Source: Gnetum montanum (lineage: Eukaryota; Streptophyta; Gnetopsida; Gnetales; Gnetaceae). Taken from it: a stretch of 64,000 nt of DNA. The translations under genes were made by a program, and so were the position numbers. The notes beneath the pieces are model-generated. The model saw only the letters and a program-made list of their open reading frames with translations. It had not been told where the DNA came from and made no database searches. Positions 48,218 to 59,834 of this stretch are shown here, piece after piece (the first letter of the stretch is position 1; the number at the start of each line of letters is the position of its first letter). The stretch is from NCBI GenBank assembly GCA_015680685.1, contig MNCI01003412.1, positions 338,824 to 402,823 of the forward strand, given 5' to 3'.

Positions 48218-49235
48218 TAATGAGAGAGATTACTCTAGTGGTTACTCTAGTAGTTATTCTAATTATTAGAGCAATTACTCTAATTACTTCAATGGTTACT
48301 CTAGCGTTTACTCTAGCAATTATTCTAATTATTAGAGTGGTTACTCTAGTAGTTACTGTAGCAGTTATTCTAATTATTAGAGTGGTTACTCTAGCAGTTA
48401 CTTTAGCAGTTATTCTAATTATTAGAGCGCTTACTCTAATTATTATAGTAGTTGCTCCCAAGTCTATAAATACAGTGCCCAGGCGCACAATTGAAGGAAG
48501 TCTTTTAGCAGTCAAGTAGCAAAACTCTTGTAGTCTATTTGAAATTTAGAGTATTTTCCAAGTGCCTGCAATAGGAGGTCTACATGTGGACAGATCTTTA
48601 TTCAAGCATTGTGTACCTAAGCACACACCTTGTGTATAGCAATAAAGACAAGCTCTTTGATTCATCCTTGCAGCACTTAAGATTTGTTTTCTTAAGCATT
48701 TCTTTTATTTTATTTTCTTATGCATTTATTTTATTTTATTTTATTTTATGCACTTTACATTTCTATTATCAGCATAGCAATTCATTTTGATCAATTAAGA
48801 AAATCATTAAATTACACAAGCATGACCACTTCGAACATGCGTGCAACGCTTGGTAACCCAGTAACGATTAGTGTTTAGTAATACGAGTAGTGTTGCACTA
48901 GTTCAGGATGTGTACGACAAGTGTGAACAGATGCTGGTGTTAGGATTAGTTAGAACTTAGTTAATGAGTAGTTAATTTAAATTAATCACTTAGTTACCTC
49001 TTTCCTTCCCTACTAGCGCAGGACATAAAAACATAAAAGCTATAAAAATCATATGCCTCAAGCTTACTTAACCATACAATCGTGACATACAAGTAAGCTT
49101 GGGAAGACAACAATCAACCAACCTTTCCTTGTTCCACAAGGGTGCATAAGCACTTAGTCCTTGGAATTCAACCAGATCGCACGTGAAATGCTCATATTCG
49201 TATGGTCGAGTGTAGGGGTACCTCACCACTCATCA
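48218..49235 (+). repeat. 5' LTR of the complete Athila-like element
   Basis: 1018 bp. U3 is dominated by an array at about 48228-48460 with a 48-bp higher period, made from 'gttactctagcagtt' and 'attctaattattagagtgg'. TATA box at 48464-48472 and AATAAAG near 48642. The open frames on both strands across the array (about 48210-48519) are repeat-encoded and not genes. Confidence 0.9.
48464..48472 (+). promoter_or_regulatory. LTR TATA box, complete Athila-like element
   Basis: CTATAAATA just downstream of the U3 repeat array. The same box is at 57741-57749 in the 3' LTR. Confidence 0.75.
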
Positions 49236-49255
49236 TTAGCGCCATTGCTAGGGAC
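49236..49255 (+). other. Primer-binding site, Asp-tRNA type
   Basis: TTAGCGCCATTGCTAGGGAC abuts the LTR end CTCATCA. It is close to TGGCGCCGTTGCCGGGGA, complementary to the 3' end of tRNA-Asp, the primer described for Athila elements. Confidence 0.85.
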
Positions 49256-49320
49256 TTAGTTGTTTGTGCGCTAATTAGAACATAGGAAATCATTCACATT
49301 GTTGGAATGAACCCTTAGGG

Positions 49321-51300
49321 TTGATTGAGAAAATAATAAATAAGAGTACATTGCAAACTAAACAAACAAGTATGTCTCCTTCTTCATACAAAAGCGCCTC
49401 ACCACCTAGGTCTGAAACAGGAAACAATTGGCGGCGTAACACACATGATGTTGATCTACCAGTCCCTCAACAAGTTCGATTGATATATATTCATCCTGAT
49501 GAGTATATACCAGACTTCACCTTTATCCTCCATCAAGATGAACAATTGTGTTAGTGAGACTTAGAAGGTAGCATAGTGTTACCTCCCAATTGTTCAGTCC
49601 CAAGCATGCTTCTTCATGCTCTCACACGAATTGGCATGCTACACTTACACACAGAATATGTTGTGCAAGATCATGACTCGAGAGAATACCATCCAACAAA
49701 GGCACAATGTCAAAGGGACTTGCAACAGGAGAGACATCATAAGTCTTTGAAGGGTAAGTGGTCCCAGGATGCCCCACATGTCTTAAGCAAAAATGAGGGT
49801 GGTGAACCTACCTCATGTAGTCACCTACAAAATGATGTTCCTACCCTTGAATTTGGCCAAGGGATTGTGTATCAGAACCTTCATTTCACTATTCATAACC
49901 CAGGTTCTAATACCCATGGGCACAAAGGGTCCAAAAAAGGGACACAAACTCATGGAAAAGGTGGACATTCTAATCGCAATCATGATCAAGGCTGAGACCA
50001 TAGAAGAGAAGGTAATAGACACCGTCATGGTGATGGTTCTCCTTCTTCTTCACCTTCATCATCTCCTTCACCCTCTCCTTCAATATCCAGATGCAATCAT
50101 AAAGAAAAATACCATGGGGATAAAGGTAGACAAAGTGGAAGTCATAGACGAAACAGCTAGGAAAGGGGACAAGGGCACTCTAGAGAGTCATGACATAGAA
50201 GAAGGGAGAGTAGGGAACAACGTAGGCATCATAGACGCCATGGACAAGATGATCATGATGAACCCCTACTCACTACACGAAGTATGTTAGACATAATTGA
50301 GGTTGTTTGAATTTCAACAAGGCACCAAAAAGATAGTAGGATCAAGAGATTAGATATGAACAATATCCCACGATTTGAAGGAGGATACAACACTGATCCT
50401 TAGAATCATTTACAAGCATTCCATGATGTGTGTGCCTTACAAAACATAGAGAATGAATGGAAAAAACTTAAGTTGTTCCCGTGGATACTAGTTAAAGAAG
50501 CGAAAAGCTGGTACCAGTCCTTAGAACCAAAATCTATTCGTAGATGGAGTACTATGTTAGAATTATTCAACGATAAGTACCAAGCATACTCCCAAGTGTC
50601 TAACTTGTGAAAGCAAATCCAAGGCTGGAAACAAGGAGGACATGAACCCTTAGATGCTACCATGGGATGATACTATGCACTATTACATCATTGTCCTGGC
50701 CATGGTTATTCACAAAGGGATCAATTGTGCCATATCATGGATGGGCTTAGGCATGAAACGAGAAGAACCCTTGGGACTTATTCCCAAGGGAGACTATCTG
50801 AGCTTAGGTCCCATCAAATTCAAAGACTATTGGAGCAAGTTACTAAGGAAGAAGGTGATCTACGAAAGAGAGAAAGTGTAGAAGAGTATAACCAAGATCC
50901 TTCCCTTCAGAAGAGGGGAGTAAGATTTTGTGAGGATGAAGAAGAGTCACCACTCAAAGAGATGGTGAATAGGAAAAAATTGCCTATCCAAAAGATGACC
51001 TCAAAATTTTTGGCAAAGGTAGACCAAATGTGGGATTCCCTAGACAATAGATTTCAAACTGTTCTTAAAATAGTATAAGAGTCTAAAGAGCAAGGTAGTG
51101 AGAAAAGAAAAAAGAAAGAGGCTGAACATGCATGTAGTAAGGGTAAGGGCAAAGTTGCCATCATTGAAGAGGTTGTGGATTCGAAAATAGACAATGATAG
51201 TGGATGTGAGATATGTTAATATGACCATCCTAAGGAATGTTGCCCTGTAATCTCACATTTGCAAGAGTCTGGGGTGTATGCACTCAACCCATGATTAAAC
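49321..51300 (+). pseudogene. gag: Athila-like gag
   Basis: One phase throughout. N-terminal part 'IPDFTFILHQDEQL' (about 49505), 'YHPTKAQCQRDLQQERHH' (about 49690), then a Ser/Pro and Arg/His-rich linker (about 50030-50270). Core 'LDMNNIPRFEGGYN' (about 50350), 'SWYQSLEPKSIRRWSTMLEL' (about 50505), 'HIMDGLRHETRRTLGTYSQG' (about 50730-50790). C-terminal charged region and a Cys remnant near 51205. Stops include TAG, TAA and TGA; at 49554 the sister's W-R (tggaga) reads tagtga. Gag would assemble the cytoplasmic particle. Confidence 0.87.
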
Positions 51301-51379
51301 AAAAGGCAAACACCCCAAAGGTTACCTTATCCTCAAGGCAACCTAAGGCAGTTCCACCAACCCTTAACATATTATCCCA

Positions 51380-52790
51380 ATGGAACTCCACCACAACCGA
51401 TTAAGCAATATCAACAGTGGTAGCACCCACAATCATGGGGAATGCCACCACCAAGGCAATAGTATCCTTACCAGTAACCTAACCTGTATGGATATTACAT
51501 GCAGTAGCCAATCTCCCCACATGACTCTACTGGTCACATCACTCCTCAACCTCACTACCAATCCCACGAGTTTTATGGGACTCCATCTTCTAGAGGTGAT
51601 ATTTCACAAGAATATCATCCTTCTCATCTGGCTGCATCTCTTCCACCAATAGCTCAACTACCATCTGTTCCCATAATGCAAGGTGAAATCCCTACCCAGT
51701 CACAGCAACGTAACGCCACAAGGGTTGTTAACTCTCAACCTACTATTGGTTCCAAAAACCACATGAAGAAAAGATCTTTATTTAGTACCAACAATCCAAC
51801 CAAGCCCTTGCAATCACAAGCAACTAATCCCTTAGATGCATCAATATCAATCAAAACATTGAAGCCCCCTTCAACCCAATCACCACACTCAATGCATACG
51901 GTCATGCTAACACATGTCGTCACCCATTGGATCAAAGTTGGCCACCTTCTTAGGAAATTCTTTGATCCTGGTAATCCTCTAATATACTTACAAATTGCTA
52001 AAAATACACCATGCAAGGCTCTTTTGGATTCAAGTTCCAGTGTCAACTTGATTTCTCAAGAAATGTACAAGGCCTGGAACCTACCTCCATTGAAAAAGAG
52101 CAACATCCATCTAGAGTTGGTTAACCAGTCCATCACTGTTCCATTGGGACTGGTGGAAGACATTGTTACCACTATTTGTGGGTGGTTGTACCTAGCTAAC
52201 TTCCTAGTAATTTAGGTAAACAATGGTAAGGGGGACTTCCCAATCATAATGGGAAGAGCATGGCTAAGCACCATCGATGCACACCTAGGAATTCATGATC
52301 TTTCTCTAGAAATATCAAAGGAAAATACATTCAGAAAGATCAAGAAGAAGAAAGTTCCATGCATCACATACAGTGACACAGGGTGTAATTGCATGCAGAG
52401 GTCATGGTTTATGCAAATTTTAGCATTGCCTGCATGCAATCAGTGTGCACAAGTGATTAACATACAAATATGCCTATATGCAATAGCCACACGATAGGAA
52501 GACACCCAGTGGTTGACAGCTGATCAAGAAAGTAGTTCACTCATATGCATGGAACCAACTGAGGGTTTGACTTGTGCTTACATCAATAGCATAGATGCAT
52601 TAGAGCAAGTCCACCACCAACTTCCAAGTCTTAACCTTGAAAATATCAATTGGGGAAAGCTGGAAATCCCTGAGAAATTTAAGCAGGAGCCCCTTGAGCT
52701 AAAACCATTGCCCACTAATATGGAATACATGTTCCTTAAAAATGGAAAATCGGTAATTATCAATGCTAAGCTTTCTCCTCAATAGAAAGA
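51380..52790 (+). pseudogene. Athila-like linker and aspartic protease
   Basis: Asn/Gln/Pro-rich linker, then 'MLTHVVTHWIKVGHLLRKF' (about 51905) and the protease: 'CKALLDSSSSVNLISQEM' (about 52015-52065), 'VPLGLVEDIVTTICGW' (about 52138), 'FPIIMGRAWLSTIDAHLGI' (about 52237). The active-site triad reads D-S-S, as in the first Athila-like copy. Text after the protease ('LEQVHHQLPSLNLENINWG', about 52590) leads into RT. Confidence 0.85.
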
Positions 52791-53690
52791 AGAACTGTTA
52801 AAGGTAATAAATAAATGGTCGGAAGCCTTCACTTGGTCATATCCCAAATTAACTGGAATAGATCCTAGGATATGCCAATAGAGAATTTACACTAATCCCT
52901 CCATGAAGCCTTGAAGACAATCGTAGAGGCGATTGAACCCTAAGCTAAATCAAGTAGTTAAGGAAGAAATTGAACAGCTTCTCAAGGCTAGGTTCATATA
53001 CCCCATTGCTGATAGCGAATGGGTTAGCCCCTTAGTTATTGTGCCTAAAAAGGAAGGCAAATAGAGGGTGTGCATAGATTTTAGGCTACTAAATATGACA
53101 ACATTCAAAGATCACTTTCCATTGCCATTTGTCGACCAAGTCTTAGACACAATCATTGGGCATCGCTATTACAGTTTTCTGGATGGATATAGCAAATATA
53201 ACCAAATACAAATAGCCCTAGAAGAACAAGCCAATACTACGTTCACCAGTCCTTGGGGAACATTCGCATATAAACAGATGTCGTTTGGCTTGTGTAATTT
53301 CCCTGCAACATTTCAACGACTAGTTCTAAGCATATTCCAACAATAGATAGGGAATGGCGTGGAGGTCTTTATGGACAACTTCTCCACCTATGGAGCAAAC
53401 TTTGATCAAGCCTTGGACTGGTTGGAGCAAGTGTTAAAAAGATGTGTAGAAACCAATTTAAGGCTCAATTGGAAAAAAAGCCATTTGATGATCCAAGAAG
53501 GTGTAGTACTAGGGCACAAAATCTCACACACAGGGATAGAGGTAGACCTTGAGAAAATCAAAATTATCCAAGGAATTACCCATCAACTAGAAACTGTCAA
53601 AGATATTCAATCATTCCTTGAACATACTAGCTACTATAGGAGATTTATTGAGAAATTTTCAAGTGGACTAAGGAATGCGAATTAGCTTTC
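52791..53690 (+). pseudogene. pol: Athila-like reverse transcriptase
   Basis: RT blocks in order: 'LVIVPKKEGK' (about 53032), 'RVCIDFRLLNMTTFKDHFPL' (about 53066), 'YYSFLDGYSKYNQIQIAL' (about 53165), 'FAYKQMSFGLCNFPATFQR' (about 53260), then 'EVFMDNFSTYG' (about 53360), where the usual Athila motif is FMDDFS; the second catalytic Asp is Asn. Thumb 'LNWKKSHLMIQEGVVLGHKI' (about 53465) and 'DIQSFLEHTSYYRRFIEKF' (about 53605). About 20 codons are missing at 53660 between the thumb and 'WTKECELAF'. Confidence 0.9.
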
Positions 53691-54110
53691 CAAACTCTGA
53701 AACAGAAGCTAGTAGAAACACCCATTCTACAAGATCCTGACTGGTCCAAACCATTCCATATCATGACTAATGCATTCAAATATGCTTTAGGAGTTGTACT
53801 TACACGGTTAGATGACTAGAAGCATCTTTATTACATCCACTATGCAAGTAGAAGTATCATTGGTGCACAACTTAACATAGACAAAGAATTAATGGTTGTA
53901 GTGTTTGCACTAGAAAAGTTTAGACACAATGTATTGGGATGTAAAGTATATATACATACAGATCATAGTGCAATCTAGTTCCTCATAAATAAGCCAATGG
54001 TAAGCCCTCATATCATACGATGGCTTGTAATCTTACAAGGGTTCGATTTAATGATGATTGATCACAAGGGCATCGAGAATGTAGTTGTTGATCATTTATC
54101 TCGGTTGTAA
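53691..54110 (+). pseudogene. pol: Athila-like RNase H
   Basis: Reads 'FHIMTNAFKYALGVVL' (about 53755; catalytic Asp of CDAS is Asn), 'DKELMVVVFALEKFRHNVLG' (about 53880), 'YIHTDHSAI' (about 53950), 'IIRWLVILQGFDLMI' (about 54013) and 'GIENVVVDHLSRL' (about 54070). It degrades RNA in RNA:DNA hybrids during reverse transcription. One catalytic residue is lost and stops are present. Confidence 0.87.
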
Positions 54111-54359
54111 TGGGACAACAAAGAGGATGAGTATCCAATTCCTGATCATTTCTTTGATGAATTCCTCTTTGCTGGTGTAGTGAATAATCAATAGCCCATG
54201 GAGACAAATTGGTACAGTAGCATTCTTACCTATCTCCTTACCCAACACACACCACAAGAGTTAAACCTTAAGAAGAAACAATAGTTTCTTCACTGAGCCA
54301 AGTACTTTATGGAGATCAATGGGTAAATTTACAAAGTGTGTTCTGATGGCTTGGTTCGA

Positions 54360-55430
54360 TGGTGTGTTCCTGATATAGATCAGTTGCGAGTTCTCCAAGA
54401 TGCTCATGAGGGTTCTTGTGGGGGTCATTACACTGGGAGATGAACGACCATCAAGATCCTACTTGTAGGATATTATTGGCCTACATTATTTCAAGACACC
54501 CATCGTTTCGTCCAATCTTGTGAGCACTATCAATGTGATGGGGGAATGACTGCTAGAATGATGGATCCACAACAATGGATTCAACCATTAGAACCCTTTG
54601 ACATTTGGGGAATTAATTTTATGGGGCCAATTACACCAATTTACAATGGAAAAGCTTATATTATTATTTCCATTGATTACCTAAAAAATGGGCAAAAGAA
54701 GTTCTGTTAAAAATTGTACATCATCTATAGTTGCACGATTTGTTCAAAAACAAATCATAAACAGGTTTGGTGTGTTGCGTGCACTTATTTCAGACAATGG
54801 TACACACTTCACAGGTGCAACTTTTCAAAAATTAATGTAATGCTTAGGGGTTGAGCATAAATTGACTACACCATACCACCCCCAAGCAAACGGTCAAGCA
54901 GAAGTCATGAACAGGGAGATTACGAAGATATTGACAAGAACCATTAGCAAGTTTAGGCGAGACTAGAGCACTAAACTGAACGATGCTCTTTGGGCATACT
55001 GCTCCACATGGAAACTCCCTATAGGCTACTCTCCCTATGAGTTAGTGTATGATAAATTACCAATGCTTCCCATTCAAACTAGGCTCCATACACTATCCAT
55101 GGCATGTGATTTCAACCTTGACCTTGATCTAGCACAGAAACAATGGTTAGTAACCCTTAACTTGCTAGATGAAAATCAATTAGCTACCATGTCATCTAAA
55201 AAATTGCACAAGGCCTTCAATAAACAACATCATGACCTAAGAATTAGAAAAGTTAAATATCAGCCAGGAGATAAGGTTCTTTACTAGAATCCCACACATG
55301 TGCCACAATGTACTAAATTTCAAACACTGTGGGAAGGACCTTATATTATTTATGCAACTTTTCCTTCAGGGGCCATGACAATATACAAACCTAAGAGCCC
55401 AAATAAGAAAATTTTTTTCAATGTGCAATA
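54360..55430 (+). pseudogene. pol: Athila-like integrase
   Basis: HHCC finger: 'DAHEGSCGGHYTG' (about 54400) and 'CEHYQCDG' (about 54520). Core: 'FDIWGINFMGPITP' (about 54598), with the usual GID Asp as Asn, and 'ISDNGTHFTG' (about 54787). The third acidic region '[13 protein letters not shown]' (about 54885) follows a frameshift. The C-terminal part 55045-55430 has 'QPGDKVLY' and 'LWEGPYIIYATFPSGAM', the GPF/Y-type module. No chromodomain was seen, as expected for Athila. Confidence 0.88.
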
Positions 55431-57465
55431 AACCAAACCTTTCTAGAAGCTTAGAACAGCTAGTACACATGCTACCTTTCTTGATGAACAACCCTACTCA
55501 CTATTTTGGATCTCCTCCTTCCAACTTAGTTGTGGGGGAGATGGCCACCTATGCTAACTGTTCTAGGCCCTCAATTTCTTTTGAATTTTTGTTTTACACA
55601 TTTTTGTTTTACACATTTTTTTTACACATTCTTTTAACTTTTCTTATTTTTGTTTTATACCATCGTTCATGTTTTTACAGTTTCTTTGTTTGCTTGATTT
55701 ACTTTTATTTGTCATCTAATAAGTGCTCATGATGGTGGATTGAATTATATCATATTGAGTACTAATGTTTGATTTTTGCCTTTGAATTATGATGTTGATA
55801 TTAAGGTATGGTTCTTCTGGTAAAATAGGCAATGAGTCCATGCCATCCACTCATCCATACAACTCTATGGTCTCCTTTGGCTTGGAACTATACAGTCCCC
55901 TTTTTCTAAGTAAACTTGGTAATGAATTGGTGGCTGGGTATTTTTCAAACCAAGGAAAGACTCAAAGGATGAAAAGGATGTGACTTCAAGGGGATTTGAT
56001 GCATTTGTGCTAGCCATTCTCTTAGGTTCTTGGATGCTTTTTCTTGGGTTTTCTGCCATTCTGACATTGTTCAAAAATTGAGAAGATGAGTGAATAAAAT
56101 TAAGTATTTGCATGGTGTGGTTCTCATGCAAAAAAAAAGGTGTGAGAATTCAACTCACACCCCTTAGACATAATAAAGTAATATGGGCTACAAGAACTGG
56201 TTATGGAACTGGAAAGACATGTTACCCATGCCTGAAGGTTCCCTCTAACTAAGGCCCTTTCTGGCTTCCTACTTCTCCATCTCGCTCTCCTCGAAATGGT
56301 GGTGACTCTTTTTGGAAGCATTCTTATTGATTCAAGTGGATGGATTGGTCAATTGTGTTGATGTGAGCTCACTGGATGTGGTTTGTTTGAGTTTGGATTT
56401 GGGATGAGTTCTACTCAGTCACATTAACCATAAAATACACAAGGGACTTTACACAACCTTGTTCTTGGGATTCCATTCCATTCTCTCCTCTCCATCTTTC
56501 TTCCCATTTCTCCACCTCATTTTCAATTCTATCATTAGTCCATTTCTAGGTTGATGCATTTTTTTTCTTTGGTTAATGCTTATGGGTAAGTTTTTAACTC
56601 TTGCTTCCAAATGACATTCCTAGAGCCTACGGTCTCTTTGGTTTGTGGGTTTGTTAGGGCATAAAAGGCATGAGCCTGCTTTGGGGAGGACCCCCTGGTA
56701 TTCCTTTTTTGGTGCAATTGTTAACTTCTTTTCCTTAAAAATTTCCTACAATAAATCATTTCTTGTTTCATCCCAATCCATGACATCCATTTTATTGGCA
56801 TTGCCGTTGTTATTTTTCCCATCTTTCTTGTTCCTCATATTTTTCCATATTATAGCTACCGAAGGTTCACTCTTAGTCATGGGGGCCTTGGCACAAATTT
56901 TTTAATTTTTTTTCATTTTACTATTCACCTAACCCCTACACCTTGGGTAGTCACCAGTGATAAATCTCCAAGCCAGTTTCTGCCATAACCACAACTCAGA
57001 CAATGCGCCTCATATCAAGGCAAGGTATCAACTGCATTGTTGTTTATATATCCTTGCTCATTTGTGACTGTGTTGTGTGTGTAGATGATGATCATACAAA
57101 CAATGGACTGGGCTTGGAGGAAGCACTCAGGATGGACCAAAACTATAGCATTTACGAAAGGAGCAAGTCTGGTGGCATGGCTATGGATAAACAACAGAAG
57201 GCACAATCTTGGCATTGGTGGCAACACACTTCATCTTCTTTCTCTATCTTTCTCTTAAAATTGCCAAATAAAGGCTTGGATGTCATTTATGTATGAGTGT
57301 TTACCACAATGGTTATGAACACTAATGTTGTAATATGCTTATTGATCCGTTCACTAGGCATGTTGAATCTGTTATCCCATTCCACCATCAGTTGTCAATT
57401 AGTCAATAATCCCATACCTTCCCAATATTTTGTAAGGAACTCAAGGACAAGTTTTCATTTAGTCA
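55431..57465 (+). other. 3' non-coding region of the complete Athila-like element
   Basis: About 2 kb without a supported frame. Collinear with 27731-29789 of the first copy. T-rich near 55580-55640. Ends in 'agtcatgggggta', the polypurine tract. The small frames here (for example 56645-56905, 57003-57296) are not conserved as protein in the sister copy. Confidence 0.6.
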
Positions 57466-57473
57466 TGGGGGTA

Positions 57474-58498
57474 TGATGAGAGTGAGTACTCTAGCAGTTA
57501 TTCTAATTATTAGAGCAGTTACTCTAATTACTTGAGTGGTTACTCTAGCGATTACTCTAGAAATTATTCTAATTATTAAAGCAGTTACTTTGACAGTTAT
57601 TCTAATTATTAGAGTGGTTACTCTAACGGTTACTCTAGTTGTTATTCTAATTATTAGAGTGGTTACTCTAGTGGTTACTCTAGCAGTTATTCTAGTTATT
57701 AGAGTGGTTACTCTAATTATTAGAGTAGTTGCTCCCAAGTCTATAAATATAGTGCCCAAGCACACAATTGAAGGAAGTCTTTTAGCAGTCAAGTAGCAAA
57801 ACTCTTGTAGTCTATTTGAAAGTTAGAGTATTTTCCAAGTGCCCACAATAAGAGGTCTAAGTGTGGATGGATATTTATTCGAGCATTGTGTACCTGAGCA
57901 CACCTTATGTACAGAAATAAAGATGAGCTCTTTAATTCATCCTTGCAGCACTTGAGATTTGTTTTCTTACACATTTCTTTTATTTTATTTCTTATGCATT
58001 TATTTTATTTTATACACTTTACATTTCTATTATTAGCACAGTAATTTATTTTGATCAATTAAGAAAATCGTTAAATTACATAAGCATGACCACTTCGAGC
58101 ATGCATGTAACGCTTGGTAACCCAATAATAATTATGTTTGGTAATCCCAGTAGTGTTGCATTGGTTTAGGATGTGTACAACATGTGGGAACGAATGCTAG
58201 TGTTAGGATTAGTTAGAACTTAGTTAATGAGTAGTTAAGTTAAATTAATCACTTAGTTACCTCTTTCCTTCCCTACTAGCACAGGACATAAAAACATAAA
58301 AGCTATAAAAATCATATGCCTCAAGCTTACTTAACCATACAATCATGACATATAGGTAAGCTTAGAAAGACAATGATCAACCAACCCGTCCTTGTTCCAC
58401 AAGGGCACATAAGCACTTAGTCCTTGGAATTCGACTAGATCATGCGTGAAACGCTCATATTCGTATGGTTGAGCATAAGGGTACCTTGCCACTCATCA
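57474..58498 (+). repeat. 3' LTR of the complete Athila-like element
   Basis: 1025 bp, TGATGAG ... CTCATCA. U3 repeat array at about 57487-57730, TATA at 57741-57749, AATAAAG near 57915. It matches the 5' LTR closely, but the array differs in unit order and number. Confidence 0.9.
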
Positions 58499-58503
58499 AC
58501 ATC

Positions 58504-59834
58504 AAAAAAGAAAGTAAATAATATGTGAATTAAATAGTAATATCTTGCATCAAAGATAGAAAAATACAACTAACTCATTATACTAACCAAAGGGTACTAA
58601 ATAACAAAACCAAAAACATAGGCATCAATATGTAATGAAACGTACATCATTCAAACATAAATCGAAAAATTTAACATAAACTATATTCTAAAGTATAATC
58701 TATTCACCTTGCTTGGAAACATTTATATATCTACTAGCTCTTGCTAAACCTAGGAGAAAAATAAAGATGAAATTCAGCTACCATCACTAAGTAGAAAAAT
58801 AAATTACAATTACTCTCTAGAGAATTTGATATGGATATTTTGAAGTTGGAAAGCCACAAACATGGGTTACTACATATTAGCATAAGTTAACATCATTCAA
58901 CAAACATATTCAAAATATTGACAATAAATTAAGAGTTGCATCCACAACCACAGAACCCTAATAATTAACATTGAAAACTATCACCTTCCCTACATTTTAT
59001 AATTTGATGTTATCATATAATCTTTTATATAAAAAGATATACTTAATACATATACAAGTTTTATATAAAAAATCTCACTTATACAAAATCCTAGATTGGT
59101 TTCAACCTTAATGATCATAATTCATCACATGATTGGTTTACCTTTTATTAACTTATGACAATATCACTTACTTTGTTGTAACTATTTAGTTTATTACTTA
59201 CTTCTATTTGCATCAATTTTGGCTTTAGCACTAGTTATTTACCAACTCCTTTGTAAATATATCACATGGTTATATCCAATCGATGCCTACCTTTGAAACT
59301 TCACTTATCTTTTAACTTATAATACTATTGTTTGTTTACAATATATTTAAATATGAAGCTCATGAACTCATCAAAGTTCATGTTTTTGCATCTTTCTTTA
59401 GTTCATGAACTTTTTTATTCTTCTTACATCTTTCTTTTCTTTTCTTCATTATTCTTTTTATCCTTTTGAATGTTGTTCATTCATCTAGTAGTCTTATTGT
59501 TATAACTCATAATTTAATGTTCATTCATAGTTGCTTTCTTTTTCATAATATACAGTATAGTATAACTTTAATTGGTTTACGCAATTTCTTTTTTTCTTTT
59601 CCTTCTTCATCTTTGAGATCACTCTTGTTCCTTCTTTTCTTTTCTCTTCTTTTTGTTAATATTAATTTTGATCTTTGGATTAACATTGTTTTTATCAACA
59701 AAGGATATATTTCTCTTGAGACATATTTATTCAAACTGATCAATACTTCTTGTAGTACAAGTAAAAGAATTCTTAGAAGAGTTTATCTTCTTTAGTTTAT
59801 TTATTGATATTTGTTGCCTGGAGACCAATAGGAT
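58504..59834. other. AT-rich DNA, nothing recognised
   Basis: Continuation of the sequence at 46760-48212 beyond the inserted element. T-rich tracts at 59380-59660 produce open frames (59466-59795) without meaningful content. No gene supported. Confidence 0.45.

Larger units (their letters stand above)
48218..58498 (+). mobile_element. Structurally complete Athila-like gypsy element
   Basis: 10,281 bp with LTRs 48218-49235 and 57474-58498, a perfect target duplication acatc (48213-48217 and 58499-58503), LTR termini TGATGAG/CTCATCA, Asp-tRNA primer site, gag, protease, RT, RNase H and integrase in one reading sense, and a polypurine tract before the 3' LTR. The gag and most of pol share one phase (frames at 49321, 49576, 50428, 50725, 51676, 52249, 52513, 53068, 53359 and 55045). 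Stops and at least one small deletion inactivate it. It serves as the reference for the two other Athila-like copies. Confidence 0.92.

Noticed and set aside
48210-48519. Open frames of Val/Leu/Ile-rich proteins on both strands, repeated at 57463-57796
   Set aside because: Encoded by the 48-bp LTR repeat array; membrane-like composition is a by-product of the repeat.
13671-55430. In-frame TAG/TAA as glutamine, i.e. an altered genetic code
   Set aside because: Sister copies vary between CAG/CAA and TAG/TAA at the same site, TGA also appears at Arg positions, TGG codons are hit too, and there are frameshifts and lost catalytic residues. This is mutational decay.
55431-57465. Envelope-like gene in the 3' region of the complete Athila-like element
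   Set aside because: No long frame, and the two collinear copies do not conserve any reading frame.
59466-59795. 109-codon hydrophobic plus-strand frame
   Set aside because: Produced by T-rich tracts; no motif and no supporting context.
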